This document shows positions 1 to 10,404 of a DNA stretch of 64,000 nt, piece by piece (within the stretch, counting starts at the first letter, position 1; the number at the start of each line of letters is the position of its first letter). The stretch comes from Vibrio zhugei (GTDB taxonomy: Bacteria > Pseudomonadota > Gammaproteobacteria > Enterobacterales > Vibrionaceae). Made by a program: the position numbers and the translations under genes. The stretch is taken from assembly GCF_003716875.1 (NCBI RefSeq), contig NZ_CP033078.1, positions 62,001-126,000 of the forward strand. Direction: 5' to 3'. The notes under the pieces were generated by a model. The model did no database searches. It was not told the origin of the DNA and saw only the letters and a program-made list of their open reading frames with translations.

Positions 1-11
1 CGCCACTATTG

Positions 12-46
12 AAAAAGCCCGCTGAATCATCAGCGGGCTTTTTTTA
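12..46 (+). terminator. Intrinsic terminator of an upstream gene
   Basis: A perfect 10-bp stem (16-25 with 30-39, AGCCCGCTGA) closes a 4-nt loop and is followed by a run of seven T. It most likely ends a plus-strand gene lying left of the window. Confidence 0.85.
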
Positions 47-60
47 TTTCTATCATTTGA

Positions 61-95
61 ATATTGGTCAATACAAAAATATTGATCAATACAAA
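61..95. promoter_or_regulatory. Tandem 17-bp palindrome-like repeats, possible operator
   Basis: Two near-identical 17-bp units (61-77 and 79-95) are spaced 18 bp apart. The second contains the perfect palindrome TATTGATCAATA and the first differs from it at one base. Such a pair could bind a dimeric regulator, but it lies over 250 bp from the next start codon and its target is unknown. Confidence 0.3.
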
Positions 96-426
96 TGAGT
101 CACGCCCAGTATTTGCTTCGACTATGCCATGACGCTTTATATGTGTTATGTCTTCTATTTCCCTGCACCGTCCAGTTTTTAAGAAAGGTACATTGAATGT
201 ATAAACGGCGTTTGTCCTGCTCCTTCATTTCAAATACGCGCAATCACCGTCCACCTTTTGAGTAAAGACCATTAACAGGGTTATCTTTTATTTTTAAATA
301 AAGACGTGATGATGAGATCGGTCTAGCGATATAGCGCTTAAAAAAATGAGTAACAGTGACAATATGTGTTCAATGGAGTATGTTACTGACCTCCATTACC
401 AACATATTTCCTTGTTGTATTTATTT
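96..426. other. Non-coding leader region before the phospholipase D gene
   Basis: No gene, RNA or strong promoter is recognised here. The reading frame of the next gene can be extended back to 346, but neither that start nor the one at 427 has a clear Shine-Dalgarno sequence. Confidence 0.4.
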
Positions 427-1965
427 ATGTCGAAGAAAACCTGCATCAATATTATTTTATATTCTGTTTTTCTGTGTATCGCTGGCTGTTCTTCAGCACC
501 AGACAGTGTGCCTTTATATGACCACGATTATTGTGGTGTGTCATTAAAGAGACCGACCCAGACGTTATCTCAGTTTACTCAGCCTTTTGCATCCGAAATG
601 CAGGATAAAACGGGTGTGTATGTTCTTGAGCAAGGCGCCGAAGCTATGATGTCTCGTGCTTGGTTGGCTGAACGTGCAGAGAAATCTATCGACGTACAAT
701 ATTTTATCTTTTCTATCGATAATGTTGGTTTGATTGCGACAGATTATTTAGTTCGGGCCGCAGAGCGCGGGGTCAAAGTTCGAGTTTTAGTGGATGATAT
801 TATGTTGGAAGCTCGCGGAGATGAGCTTCTAATGTTAGCGGCCCACCCGAATATCGAGATTAAAATCTATAATCCTAACGCCAATATTGGTAAGAATATT
901 CTTCAAAAGCTGACCACACTCGTGACCGATTTTCATGGTTTGAATCAGCGAATGCATAATAAAGTCTTTCTGGTTGATCAACAGATCGCCATTACCGGTG
1001 GACGCAATATTGCCGATGAATACTTTGGTTTCGATCATGACTATAACTTTAGAGACAGAGATGTATTCCTAGCTGGTAAAGCCGTTCACTCAGTAGAAAC
1101 CTCTTTTGAACAATATTGGCAAAGTAAGCTCAGTGTTTCTGTCGAAAAGCTTGTTGGCCATCAGCCGTATGAAGGAAGCCCTGAATTTTCTCGCTTACAC
1201 TCCTATGCGTGTAATCCTGATAACTTCAATTTAGAGGTGAGACAAGAGATTGAAGAGGTGCCTGAGACTTTTCATCGTCTTATGAAACAAGGGAAGTTCT
1301 TATTTCTCGATCATGTTGAATACGTTGCCGATATCCCGGGCAAGAATGACCACAAGCATTTTCTCAGCGGTGGCAGTCTCACGAAAGATAAATTAGTCGA
1401 GCTGGCGGAAAACGCCAAGCATAATATTGTAATACAAACACCGTATTTGGTGACCACCAAGAAAGATAGAGCATTTCTACGTAAATTGGTGAATCGCGGC
1501 ATCACTATAAAAATTCTTACCAACAGTTTGGCGTCGAATGATAATTTAGAAGCGTTTAGTGGGTATCAACGGAACCGAGCCGCATTGCTAGATACTGGTG
1601 TTCAGATATATGAATTTAGACCGGATGCGAAAATTAGGCAGAGGGTCATGTCAGAAAGTATGTATAAACGCTTACCAACCATGCCGATATTTGGTCTTCA
1701 TGCGAAAACCATGACCATTGATGATCGTATTACGGTGATTGGGACTTATAATTTTGATCCGAGAAGCGCGAATTTAAATACTGAGAGCATTACGATCATT
1801 GATTCGCCTAAAATGACACAAGATGTGCAAGCTTCCATGTTAAAAGAAATGGAAACCCAAAATGCATGGCAGGTCACCCGAGATTTTAACCCTGATAGTA
1901 AAGTTCGACTCTCTAAACGAATTGGTGTGAAGCTACGCAGAGTGGTTCCGAAAAATATCCTTTAG
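427..1965 (+). CDS. Phospholipase D family lipoprotein (cardiolipin-synthase-C-like)
   Basis: A 512-aa protein of the phospholipase D superfamily. Counting from an upstream in-frame start at 346, it has two HKD motifs: H204-x-K206-x4-D211 and H452-x-K454-x4-D459, each followed by a Gly/Asn-rich stretch, as in ClsC/YmdC-type enzymes that transfer phosphatidyl groups. I prefer the ATG at 427 because it gives a short hydrophobic signal ending in the lipobox IAGC, so the enzyme would be a lipoprotein tethered in the envelope. Starting at 346 would bury that signal 27 residues inside. Substrate is inferred: cardiolipin synthesis or another phosphodiester transfer is possible. It stands alone, with no operon partner. 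Confidence 0.8.
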   Translation: MSKKTCINIILYSVFLCIAGCSSAPDSVPLYDHDYCGVSLKRPTQTLSQFTQPFASEMQDKTGVYVLEQGAEAMMSRAWLAERAEKSIDVQYFIFSIDNVGLIATDYLVRAAERGVKVRVLVDDIMLEARGDELLMLAAHPNIEIKIYNPNANIGKNILQKLTTLVTDFHGLNQRMHNKVFLVDQQIAITGGRNIADEYFGFDHDYNFRDRDVFLAGKAVHSVETSFEQYWQSKLSVSVEKLVGHQPYEGSPEFSRLHSYACNPDNFNLEVRQEIEEVPETFHRLMKQGKFLFLDHVEYVADIPGKNDHKHFLSGGSLTKDKLVELAENAKHNIVIQTPYLVTTKKDRAFLRKLVNRGITIKILTNSLASNDNLEAFSGYQRNRAALLDTGVQIYEFRPDAKIRQRVMSESMYKRLPTMPIFGLHAKTMTIDDRITVIGTYNFDPRSANLNTESITIIDSPKMTQDVQASMLKEMETQNAWQVTRDFNPDSKVRLSKRIGVKLRRVVPKNIL

Positions 1966-2128
1966 CATGTTGCCATTACCTTTTCCTAAGGCGACGAGCC
2001 ATTGCGTTGCGGTTGGATTCTTATGACGACTCACCTTAGCAATGAATGATAGGGGCCGTTATATTGCTCCTTTTTAGATGAGTGAGTGATTACTCGCCAG
2101 AAGCTGAGTTCGCCTACGGGGTGACCAA

Positions 2129-3022
2129 CTAAGTCACCAGACTGCTGTGTTTGGTGACCACTTGCCATAAGGCATGCACGAGTGGGTTGTGAAGCTGTGA
2201 ACGCTGGCAACACACACCAAGCTTGAAAGGTTTGATCGGTGTGATCGGTAAGCGCTGCACTTTGTCTCTGACTGGGCTGTTATTCAATACCACATCTGGC
2301 ACTAATCCAATGCCACACCCGAGAGCAACCATACTCACTAACGCTTCGTTCCCTGATATCTGCGCATAGATATTGGGTTTAATTCCCATTTTCTTAAACC
2401 ACTCATTGGCGCGCGTACGCGCTGTCCCCGTTTGCGGCAAAATAAACGGTATTTGACTCCAATCCGGTTGGCTTTTTTGAACTTCTTCCACAAACCCATT
2501 GAGTTCTGATGGGCCAATAAATGACAAGGGTAATTCGCTAATCGTACAAAACTCGACGCGTGAAGGCAGTGGGTCAGGCATAGCTGAAATGGCAATATCA
2601 ACCTCATCGTTTAACACTTTACTGATTGCTAGCGCTGGATCCCCGGTCAGAATGTTGAACTCGATATAGGGATATTTCTGACGGACAGCATCAAGCAGTT
2701 CTGGTAAATGACTATAGCTGGCTGTAACGGAACAGAATAAGCGTATTTCGCCCTGTAGCTCATCCTCATGGCGGTGAATGCTTTGCTGGAAGCCTTGCCA
2801 TTCTTCAACCATACGTTGAGCGATAGGTTTGAGCTGATATCCAGTAGGGGTCAGTGCGACACGCCGGTTATCGCGAATAAATAAGCTATGGCCAATGTCT
2901 TGCTCGAGTTTTTGGATCTGTCGACTGAGCGCGGAGGGGCTGATATGTAATGTCGCTGCAGTCTGACTGAAATTTTTACTGTCGCATAAATGGAGAAACA
3001 GCGTAAGAGTCTTAATATTCAT
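2129..3022 (-). CDS. ilvY: LysR-family activator of ilvC (IlvY)
   Basis: A 297-aa LysR regulator, the same length as E. coli IlvY. The N-terminal winged helix-turn-helix (LTLFLHLCDSKNFSQTAATL, then SALSRQIQKLEQ) is followed by a periplasmic-binding-like effector domain. It is divergent from ilvC, the classic arrangement in which IlvY senses acetolactate or acetohydroxybutyrate and activates ilvC. I chose the ATG at 3022: it is preceded by GGAAA at a good distance and gives an N-terminus matching IlvY. An earlier in-frame ATG at 3040 lacks a ribosome site. Confidence 0.93.
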   Translation of the reverse strand: MNIKTLTLFLHLCDSKNFSQTAATLHISPSALSRQIQKLEQDIGHSLFIRDNRRVALTPTGYQLKPIAQRMVEEWQGFQQSIHRHEDELQGEIRLFCSVTASYSHLPELLDAVRQKYPYIEFNILTGDPALAISKVLNDEVDIAISAMPDPLPSRVEFCTISELPLSFIGPSELNGFVEEVQKSQPDWSQIPFILPQTGTARTRANEWFKKMGIKPNIYAQISGNEALVSMVALGCGIGLVPDVVLNNSPVRDKVQRLPITPIKPFKLGVCCQRSQLHNPLVHALWQVVTKHSSLVT

Positions 3023-3161
3023 AGTTTTTCCATGTTGCACTTATTGCAATAACTAGTTGTGAATATATCACTTTAAGCAATCGAAAAGGTGGATTAGTAT
3101 AAATTTATTCGGTGCCCAATGTTGCGCACCGCCGAAGGAATGTATCGAAGGAGCATCTATC
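3023..3161. promoter_or_regulatory. ilvY-ilvC divergent control region
   Basis: The 139-bp gap between divergent ilvY and ilvC holds the perfect 12-bp palindrome TTATTGCAATAA at 3041-3052, with a further TTGCAC half at 3035-3040. This fits the TTGCAA-type symmetry known for IlvY operators. The AAGGAG ribosome site of ilvC lies at its right end. Binding by IlvY is inferred. Confidence 0.55.
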
Positions 3162-4646
3162 ATGGCGAACTATTTTAATACCTTGAATCTACGTGAGAAA
3201 CTGGATCAGTTAGGCCGTTGTCGTTTTATGGCACGTGAAGAATTTTCGACAGAAGCTGACTATCTGAAAGGTAAAAAGGTCGTCATCGTCGGATGTGGTG
3301 CTCAAGGCCTCAACCAAGGTCTGAACATGCGTGATTCTGGATTAGATGTATCCTACGCGTTACGTGAATCTGCGATCTCTGCCCAGCGTCAGTCTTATAA
3401 AAATGCGAAAGACAATGGTTTTGCGGTCGGTACTTACGAAGAATTAATTCCTCAAGCGGATCTCGTCGTCAACCTGACACCGGACAAGCAACACAGTAAT
3501 GTGATTGAGTCAGTGATGCCGTTGATGAAAGAGGGAGCCGCTTTAGGTTACTCACACGGTTTCAACATTGTTGAAGTCGGTATGCAAATCCGTAAAGACA
3601 TCACGGTTGTCATGGTGGCACCTAAGTGTCCAGGCACCGAAGTTCGTGAAGAATATAAACGTGGCTTTGGTGTGCCGACCTTAATCGCGGTGCACCCAGA
3701 TAACGATCCTAAGGGTGACGGTTTAGACATCGCAAAAGCGTGGGCGGCCGCGACGGGCGGTCATCGTGCTGGCTGTCTAGAGTCATCGTTTGTTGCAGAA
3801 GTAAAATCCGACCTAATGGGCGAGCAAACCATTCTTTGTGGCATGCTACAAGCGGGTTCTATTGTGTGTTACGAAAAAATGGTGGCTGATGGTATCGAAC
3901 CTGGTTATGCCGGTAAGTTACTTCAGTACGGATGGGAAACCATTACCGAAGCACTGAAGTTTGGTGGCATCACTCACATGATGGATCGCTTATCAAACCC
4001 AGCGAAACTGAAAGCGTTTGACCTGTCTGAAGAACTGAAAGAGTTGATGCGCCCACTGTACAACAAACACATGGATGACATCATCTCAGGCCATTTCTCC
4101 AGCACAATGATGGCGGATTGGGACAATGATGATGCTGACCTATTACGCTGGCGTGAAGAAACCGCGGATACTGGATTTGAAAACTACCCAGATTCAGAGG
4201 TAAAAATCAGTGAGCAGGAATACTTTGATAATGGCATCCTAATGGTTGCGATGATCCGTGCGGGTATCGAGCTGGCATTTGAAGCCATGACCGCTTCGGG
4301 CGTGATTGATGAATCGGCTTACTATGAGTCACTGCATGAATTGCCATTGATTGCTAACACGGTAGCGCGTAAGCGTCTATACGAAATGAACGTCGTGATT
4401 TCTGATACCGCAGAATACGGCAACTATCTATTCGCCAATGTCGCCACACCGTTGCTACGTGAGAAATTTATGCCGAACGTCTCCACTGACGTCATTGGTA
4501 AAGGTTTAAAATCAGATTCGATTCAGGTGGATAATTCTCGCCTGATTGAAGTGAATCATGTACTTCGCACACATCCAGTAGAAGCGGTGGGTGCCAAACT
4601 ACGTGGTTACATGAAAGACATGAAACGCATCGCTGTTGGCGACTAG
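3162..4646 (+). CDS. ilvC: Ketol-acid reductoisomerase, class II
   Basis: A 494-aa NADPH-dependent enzyme of isoleucine and valine synthesis that isomerises and reduces acetolactate or acetohydroxybutyrate to the dihydroxy acid. The long form (about 490 aa with a duplicated knotted C-terminal domain) is class II, typical of Gammaproteobacteria. The N-terminal Rossmann loop [14 protein letters not shown] and the Mg-binding segments [10 protein letters not shown] and, later, the second-domain acidic helices are present. An AAGGAG site precedes the ATG. Expression is probably IlvY-dependent from the shared upstream region, and an intrinsic terminator follows. Confidence 0.97.
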   Translation: MANYFNTLNLREKLDQLGRCRFMAREEFSTEADYLKGKKVVIVGCGAQGLNQGLNMRDSGLDVSYALRESAISAQRQSYKNAKDNGFAVGTYEELIPQADLVVNLTPDKQHSNVIESVMPLMKEGAALGYSHGFNIVEVGMQIRKDITVVMVAPKCPGTEVREEYKRGFGVPTLIAVHPDNDPKGDGLDIAKAWAAATGGHRAGCLESSFVAEVKSDLMGEQTILCGMLQAGSIVCYEKMVADGIEPGYAGKLLQYGWETITEALKFGGITHMMDRLSNPAKLKAFDLSEELKELMRPLYNKHMDDIISGHFSSTMMADWDNDDADLLRWREETADTGFENYPDSEVKISEQEYFDNGILMVAMIRAGIELAFEAMTASGVIDESAYYESLHELPLIANTVARKRLYEMNVVISDTAEYGNYLFANVATPLLREKFMPNVSTDVIGKGLKSDSIQVDNSRLIEVNHVLRTHPVEAVGAKLRGYMKDMKRIAVGD

Positions 4647-4686
4647 TGTCTGGTTAAAATAAAGCAAATATAACATCGTAAAATAA

Positions 4687-4719
4687 AAGGCTTGGTCACC
4701 GTTCGACCAAGCCTTTTTT
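4687..4719. terminator. Intrinsic terminator between convergent ilvC and ubiK
   Basis: An 11-bp perfect stem (4687-4697 with 4705-4715) with a 7-nt loop and T-run on the plus strand. The A-rich left flank means it may also work for ubiK on the minus strand. Confidence 0.85.
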
Positions 4720-4736
4720 ATGAAATCAAAATATTG

Positions 4737-5003
4737 TTATTCAGCGGTGTCGTTTTTATCGCTTAATTTCGCTTCAATATCTGCAATTTTCTGTTCCATT
4801 TCTGTCAGTTTCTGACGAGTACGCAGTAGGACTTGAGTTTGAACATCAAACTCTTCACGACTGACAACATCGAGTTTTCCGAGTTGTCCTTGGATCACTT
4901 GACGTACTTTACTATCAACATCCGCTCCTAACTCTTTAACGGGTTGTGGCATTGAATCATGAATCTGTTTAGCAAGTTGCTCTAATTTTTTTGAATCAAA
5001 CAT
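4737..5003 (-). CDS. ubiK: Ubiquinone biosynthesis accessory factor UbiK
   Basis: An 88-aa protein matching UbiK (YqiC). It carries the conserved block [20 protein letters not shown] and a C-terminal coiled coil (roughly residues 55-82), which mediates trimerisation. UbiK helps the aerobic ubiquinone-synthesis complex, with UbiJ, and binds membranes. It is a single gene facing ilvC, and the AGGAGT-type ribosome site precedes its ATG. Confidence 0.93.
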   Translation of the reverse strand: MFDSKKLEQLAKQIHDSMPQPVKELGADVDSKVRQVIQGQLGKLDVVSREEFDVQTQVLLRTRQKLTEMEQKIADIEAKLSDKNDTAE

Positions 5004-5201
5004 GGTCGATACTCCTATCCTGTACTCATTCCATTCTATGCAATTTATACATGAAAGTCGTCCTTATCGTTTAAAAAACCGAGTTATAAAGCACTTAGCG
5101 CCTTTGGACGATGAGAGAGCAAAAATTTCTTACAGATGAATTGGTATACCGCCCCTTAAGCCATTATCATAAGCAGCCTTATTTCGATCAAAGAGAGCAT
5201 T

Positions 5202-7217
5202 ATGAAGCTGAACCCTAGTCAAGACGCAGCCGTTAAATTTGTCTCTGGACCTTGCCTAGTCCTTGCGGGAGCGGGCTCTGGTAAGACACGTGTGATCACC
5301 AACAAAATTGCGTATTTGGTTCAGCATTGTGGTTATAAAGCTCGTAACATTGCTGCCGTTACCTTCACCAATAAAGCCGCACGAGAAATGAAAGAGCGGG
5401 TTGCGCAAACCTTAGGCAAATCGGAATCGAAAGGCTTATTAGTGTCGACCTTTCACACGCTGGGTTTAAATATCATTCGTCGTGAATACAAGCATCTTGG
5501 GCTGAAAGCGGGCTTCTCTCTTTTTGACGATCAAGACCAACTTGCCCTGTTAAAAGAGCTGACAGAAAAGCAAATCGATGGGGATAAAGATCTGCTCCGT
5601 CAACTGTTGAGTACCATTTCCAATTGGAAAAACGACATGCTGACCCCTGAGCAAGCCAAAGCGCAGGCGCAAGGTGAACAACAACAGTTATTTGCCTTCT
5701 GTTATGAGATGTATCAGGCACAAATGCAGGCCTATAACGCGCTCGATTTTGATGACTTGATACTGATGCCGGTCAAGTTATTGCGTGACAATGACGACGT
5801 TCGCTTGAAATGGCAAACTCGTATTCGCTATTTACTCGTCGATGAGTATCAAGATACCAACACCAGTCAATATGAGCTTGTTCGCTTAATTGTGGGAGAG
5901 CGCGGCCGGGTGACGGTGGTGGGGGATGATGATCAATCCATCTATTCTTGGCGTGGGGCCAAACCGCAGAATTTGGTCTTACTTGGCGAAGACTATCCTG
6001 ATCTGCGTTTGATTAAGCTGGAACAGAATTATCGTTCAACCAGCCGTATTTTACGCGCGGCCAATATTTTGATCGCCAATAATCCGCACGTGTATGAAAA
6101 AACGTTGTTCTCTGAGATTCCTGATGGCGAAAAGCTCAAAGTATTAATGGCGAAAAACGAAGATCATGAAGCCGAAAGAATCACCGCAGAGATCATTGCG
6201 CATAAGTTCCTCAATCGGACGGAGTATCGTCAGTATGCGGTGTTATATCGTGGTAATCACCAGTCACGTCTGCTGGAAAAAAGTTTAATGCAAAACCGGG
6301 TTCCCTATAAGATCTCTGGGGGGACGTCATTTTTCGCGCGTTCGGAAATTAAAGATATCATGGCGTATCTACGGATGCTTGTGAACCCTGATGACGACAA
6401 TGCCTTTTTACGTATTGTGAATACGCCTCGTCGTGAAATCGGGCCGGTGACCTTGGAAAAACTTGGCACTTACTCGAATATGCGAGGCAAAAGTTTATTT
6501 GCCGCCAGTTTCGAAATGGGCTTAGAGCAACACTTATCGGGTCGTGGACTAGAGAATCTCCGTCGATTCACGCAATGGCTTGTGACGATCGCTGATAATG
6601 CCGAACGCGGAGACTCCGTTGAGGCGGTTCGCTCACTGGTGCGAGATATTCATTATGAAGATTGGTTGCACGAGACATCGGCGAGTCCCAAAGCGGCAGA
6701 AATGAGAATGAAAAACGTCTCAGATCTCTACACATGGATTACCAACGATCTGAAAGGGGAAAACCCCGACCAAGAAGAGAAAACACTTAAGGAAGTCGTA
6801 CAGCGCCTCACATTACGGGATATGATGGAGCGAGACCAAGAAAACGATGATAGCGATGCTGTGCAACTGATGACGCTGCACGCCTCCAAAGGCCTCGAGT
6901 TTCCTTATGTCTACCTCATGGGCGCAGAAGAAGGGATTTTGCCCCATCAAACTAGCGTCGATGAAGATAATGTGGATGAAGAACGACGCTTAATGTACGT
7001 TGGAATTACCCGGGCGCAGCGCGAGCTGACTTTTACGGTGTGTAAAGAGCGTCGCCAATACGGCGAATTGATCAAACCAACTCAGAGCCGTTTTTTGGAT
7101 GAATTGCCTTTTGACGATATTGAGTGGGAAGTGAAAAAAAAGCCGGTATCTCAAGAGGAACGGATGGAGAAAGGACAAGCTCACATCGCTAATTTGAGGG
7201 CAATGTTTAAAAAGTAG
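5202..7217 (+). CDS. rep: ATP-dependent DNA helicase Rep
   Basis: A 671-aa superfamily-1 3'-5' helicase, matching the length of E. coli Rep (673 aa). Walker A is AGAGSGKT (residues 22-29). Further motifs are LVDEYQDTN (II), [13 protein letters not shown] (III), LEQNYRS (IV) and [19 protein letters not shown] (V), with YVGITRAQ as motif VI. Rep clears proteins ahead of the replication fork. The C-terminus ends in a short basic tail. It is distinguished from UvrD, also in this window, by the N-terminus [11 protein letters not shown] and the shorter tail. No clear terminator follows. Confidence 0.95.
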   Translation: MKLNPSQDAAVKFVSGPCLVLAGAGSGKTRVITNKIAYLVQHCGYKARNIAAVTFTNKAAREMKERVAQTLGKSESKGLLVSTFHTLGLNIIRREYKHLGLKAGFSLFDDQDQLALLKELTEKQIDGDKDLLRQLLSTISNWKNDMLTPEQAKAQAQGEQQQLFAFCYEMYQAQMQAYNALDFDDLILMPVKLLRDNDDVRLKWQTRIRYLLVDEYQDTNTSQYELVRLIVGERGRVTVVGDDDQSIYSWRGAKPQNLVLLGEDYPDLRLIKLEQNYRSTSRILRAANILIANNPHVYEKTLFSEIPDGEKLKVLMAKNEDHEAERITAEIIAHKFLNRTEYRQYAVLYRGNHQSRLLEKSLMQNRVPYKISGGTSFFARSEIKDIMAYLRMLVNPDDDNAFLRIVNTPRREIGPVTLEKLGTYSNMRGKSLFAASFEMGLEQHLSGRGLENLRRFTQWLVTIADNAERGDSVEAVRSLVRDIHYEDWLHETSASPKAAEMRMKNVSDLYTWITNDLKGENPDQEEKTLKEVVQRLTLRDMMERDQENDDSDAVQLMTLHASKGLEFPYVYLMGAEEGILPHQTSVDEDNVDEERRLMYVGITRAQRELTFTVCKERRQYGELIKPTQSRFLDELPFDDIEWEVKKKPVSQEERMEKGQAHIANLRAMFKK

Positions 7218-7397
7218 TGAAATGATTTACTTAACGCCTTGAATAGCGTATTTTTACTCATGCCCAATTCAACACGATACAGGATAAGTTTCGGCGGTTA
7301 GGTTGAACGAAAACCTTGCGAAAAGTAAATTTATGCTGAGATATGACGCTTATTGACGAAAAACCCGTCAGTTGGCAAAAAAAGTTGAAAAAAGTAC

Positions 7398-7426
7398 TAG
7401 ACGGCATAGGGGGATATCCGTATTAT
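7398..7426 (+). promoter_or_regulatory. Putative promoter of the tRNA cluster
   Basis: A -35-like TAGACG (7398-7403), a 17-bp spacer and a -10-like TATTAT (7421-7426) lie just upstream of the first tRNA. The GC-rich stretch after the -10 fits a stringently controlled stable-RNA promoter. This is read by eye only. Confidence 0.45.
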
Positions 7427-7447
7427 TCCTCTCCGCCGATAGGGCAT

Positions 7448-7524
<77 letters not shown>

Positions 7525-7556
7525 TTGTCCGAAGGTTTATCGGTAGAAAAAATTAT

Positions 7557-7633
7557 GGTGGCTATAGCTCAGTTGGTAGAGTCCCGGATTGTGATTCCGG
7601 TTGTCGCGAGTTCGAACCTCGTTAGCCACCCCA
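7557..7633 (+). tRNA. tRNA-His (anticodon GTG), copy 1
   Basis: A 77-nt cloverleaf including the extra 5' G (-1) typical of histidine tRNAs. Acceptor GTGGCTA pairs with TAGCCAC, the loop TTGTGAT carries the anticodon, and CCA is encoded. It is very close to E. coli tRNA-His. Confidence 0.95.
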
Positions 7634-7680
7634 TTTATTTTTTGGTAAACTCATGGTTGGCTAAAAAGTAAATGCAAAGT

Positions 7681-7757
<77 letters not shown>

Positions 7758-7827
7758 CTATTTCGAGATTTCGCTACAAATAGCGGGGTCTAATAACGGC
7801 AAACAGTCGGTTATTGCAAAATTTGAT

Positions 7828-7904
7828 GGTGGCTATAGCTCAGTTGGTAGAGTCCCGGATTGTGATTCCGGTTGTCGCGAGTTCGAACCTCGTTAGCCAC
7901 CCCA
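7828..7904 (+). tRNA. tRNA-His (anticodon GTG), copy 2
   Basis: By eye identical to the first tRNA-His copy, including the -1 G and encoded CCA. Part of a His-Pro tandem duplication. Confidence 0.95.
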
Positions 7905-7953
7905 TTTATTCAATAAATAAACGCGATTCGTTTATTTATACAACAAGATTCGT

Positions 7954-8030
<77 letters not shown>

Positions 8031-8037
8031 TCTATTA

Positions 8038-8067
8038 AAGCCTCAGCAGATATGCTGGGGCTTTTTT
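8038..8067 (+). terminator. Terminator of the tRNA cluster
   Basis: Stem AAGCCTCAGCA with TGCTGGGGCTT (one G-T pair), a 4-nt loop, then a run of T. Confidence 0.85.
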
Positions 8068-8070
8068 ACG

Positions 8071-8627
8071 TTTGCAGCATTGAAAGTGAGCCATGCTCTT
8101 GCCTCTCTATCTCGCCTCTTCTGATGATACGTATTCTATCTTTTGCTAAAGTAGCCTTTATTTTTATTCTCTCTGTTTATAGATGGGGAGATTTCGTCGA
8201 CTCATGATGACTTTCTCAACACTATTACCTGCTGTCAGAGCAGAAAATTCCTAATAAACTGTTACTGAATGTATAAAGCGTTTTCTGGAATTCATAGCGT
8301 CTTTTCTCTATATTTACGACTGTAAATTGTTTGAGTAATAGTTTAATTCTCTGATTTTTGGTTACTTATTGGATTGGTATGAATTTTTTGCCCTCTTATT
8401 ATTTATACACTCAAAACGCATAAATGGCTTTTTTAGCGACAAGCTTTGATTTTTTATTCTACGATTGTTGCTTTTTACTAATATATTTGCCAAATTGATG
8501 AACGAATAAAGTCAGCATAAGATGCTGATCAGAATGGATTCATCGTATGGCTGGACAGCGCAAGCAGGAATAATGTTCAGTCCATCAGACAGGGAAACAC
8601 TGTCCAAGCAGTAGAGGTCTGGTTTAA
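8071..8627. other. AT-rich non-coding stretch before the ABC importer operon
   Basis: About 560 bp without a convincing gene. A short hairpin, GACAG with CTGTC, lies at about 8589-8605, near the start of the importer genes. An AGAGG ribosome site ends the region. It probably holds the operon promoter, but no clear -35/-10 pair stands out. Confidence 0.4.
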
Positions 8628-10340
8628 ATGTCGCTTTTAGAAGTTCGTAATCTTCGTATTGAATACCCATCCCGTCATGGCGTGTTTACCGCTGTGAAAG
8701 ATTTATCACTCTCGATCGAACGTGGTGAAATCCTAGGAGTAGTGGGGGAATCTGGGGCCGGTAAATCAACCGTCGGAAATGCCATTATTGATTTGTTGAG
8801 TCCTCCTGGCCATGTGGCAGGGGGGCAAGTTCTCCTTGATGGCCAAGAAATTTCTGGGCTTGATAGTGAGTCGATGCGCAAAGTTCGAGGCTCGAATATC
8901 GGGTTTATCTTTCAAGACCCAATGACGTCTCTTAACCCGCTTTTTACGGTTGAGCAGCAGTTAAAAGAAACCATTCATGCCAATATGAAGGTCAGTGATA
9001 AAGAAGCGTACGAGCGCGCACTGAGCTTATTAAATCAAGTGGGTATCCCTCAGCCTGAAAACCGTTTAAAACAATACCCTCACCAATTCTCAGGTGGTAT
9101 GCGACAACGTGTCGTGATCGCGATTGCGTTGGCGGGGGAGCCCGATTTGATCATCGCCGATGAGCCGACCACCGCGCTGGATGTGTCGATTCAAGACCAA
9201 ATTCTCAATTTAATCCGCGATTTGTGTGAGCAGCACAATGTCGGGTGCATGTTGGTTACCCATGACATGGGAGTGGTATCGAACGTCACGGATCGGGTGG
9301 CCGTGATGTATCGAGGTGAATTGGTCGAAATCGGTGAGACGGCCAAAGTGTTGGGCGAACCGGAACATCCTTATACTCGTAGCCTAATTTCTGCGGTTCC
9401 TCGTTCCGACATCAAGCTTGACCGTTTCCCTTTGGTCAGTTACATCGAAGCGGCGCAAGAGCCGCAGAAGCACATCGATATTCAACATCACTGGCTCGGC
9501 CAGCGAGAAATTCAGCGAGATTACACCGGGCCACTTTTACGGGTGGAAAATGTGCATTTACGCTTTACCACTAAACCGTCACTTTTTCCCAAACAGCGTG
9601 AATATGTGGTGGCGTCGAATGATGTCAGCTTTGACATCAAAGAAGGCGAAACCTTTGGATTAGTGGGTGAATCTGGATCCGGTAAATCGACCATTGCGCG
9701 AGTCATTGCTGGGTTATATCAGCCGAATTCGGGCAATGTAACCTTCGAAGGCATCAATTTAACGCAATTGTCCTCAGAAAAAGAACGCCGTCCGTTCCGC
9801 CGTCAAATGCAGATGGTCTTTCAAAACCCCTACACGTCTATGAACCCGCGCATGAAGGTGTTCGACATCGTTGCCGAACCGATTCGCTTTCACCGGTTGA
9901 CGGAGAATGAATCACAAACGCGCCAAGTGGTTGAGGACTTGCTGGATCATGTCGGCTTAGGGCGTTTAGCTGGTCTGAAGTATCCTCATGAGTTCTCAGG
10001 CGGGCAGCGCCAGCGTATTTCTATCGCTCGCGCGTTAGCGACACGTCCACGCTTATTAATTTGTGATGAACCCACGTCGGCTTTAGATGTGTCGGTACAG
10101 GCTCAAATCCTCAACTTATTGAAAGATTTACAGCAAGAGTTGGATTTGACCATGCTGTTTATTAGCCATGACCTACCGGTGATTCGCCAAGTCTGCGATC
10201 GCGTTGGCGTGATGCAAAAAGGCACTTTGCTTGAAGTGGCGCCCACCGAACAACTGTTTACTCAGCCAACTCATCCATACAGTCAGCAACTGATTTCCCT
10301 AATGCCTGAATTTACGGGATTACGCGCTGATATTGCTTAA
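8628..10340 (+). CDS. Peptide-type ABC importer, fused double ATPase (DppD-DppF-like)
   Basis: A 570-aa cytoplasmic protein with two complete ABC ATPase domains, each of the oligopeptide/nickel importer class. Domain 1 has Walker [10 protein letters not shown], signature FSGGMRQR and Walker [13 protein letters not shown]. Domain 2 has [17 protein letters not shown] and [12 protein letters not shown]. Both show the HPYT/HPYS motif typical of OppD/OppF-like C-termini. Fusions of this kind are known as GsiA or YejF. It leads an operon with a binding protein and two permeases downstream. Substrate is inferred as peptides; the family also moves glutathione and other solutes. Confidence 0.9.
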   Translation: MSLLEVRNLRIEYPSRHGVFTAVKDLSLSIERGEILGVVGESGAGKSTVGNAIIDLLSPPGHVAGGQVLLDGQEISGLDSESMRKVRGSNIGFIFQDPMTSLNPLFTVEQQLKETIHANMKVSDKEAYERALSLLNQVGIPQPENRLKQYPHQFSGGMRQRVVIAIALAGEPDLIIADEPTTALDVSIQDQILNLIRDLCEQHNVGCMLVTHDMGVVSNVTDRVAVMYRGELVEIGETAKVLGEPEHPYTRSLISAVPRSDIKLDRFPLVSYIEAAQEPQKHIDIQHHWLGQREIQRDYTGPLLRVENVHLRFTTKPSLFPKQREYVVASNDVSFDIKEGETFGLVGESGSGKSTIARVIAGLYQPNSGNVTFEGINLTQLSSEKERRPFRRQMQMVFQNPYTSMNPRMKVFDIVAEPIRFHRLTENESQTRQVVEDLLDHVGLGRLAGLKYPHEFSGGQRQRISIARALATRPRLLICDEPTSALDVSVQAQILNLLKDLQQELDLTMLFISHDLPVIRQVCDRVGVMQKGTLLEVAPTEQLFTQPTHPYSQQLISLMPEFTGLRADIA

Positions 10341-10342
10341 CG

Positions 10343-10360
10343 CATCACCGAAAGGTGATG
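10343..10360 (+). other. GAAA-tetraloop hairpin in the importer mRNA
   Basis: CATCACC-GAAA-GGTGATG lies between the ATPase and binding-protein genes. With no T-run, it more likely stabilises or processes the mRNA than ends it. Confidence 0.55.
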
Positions 10361-10404
10361 TTGAACCCTAATTAGGAACACAACCCCCGCATAAGGAGAT
10401 ATGC

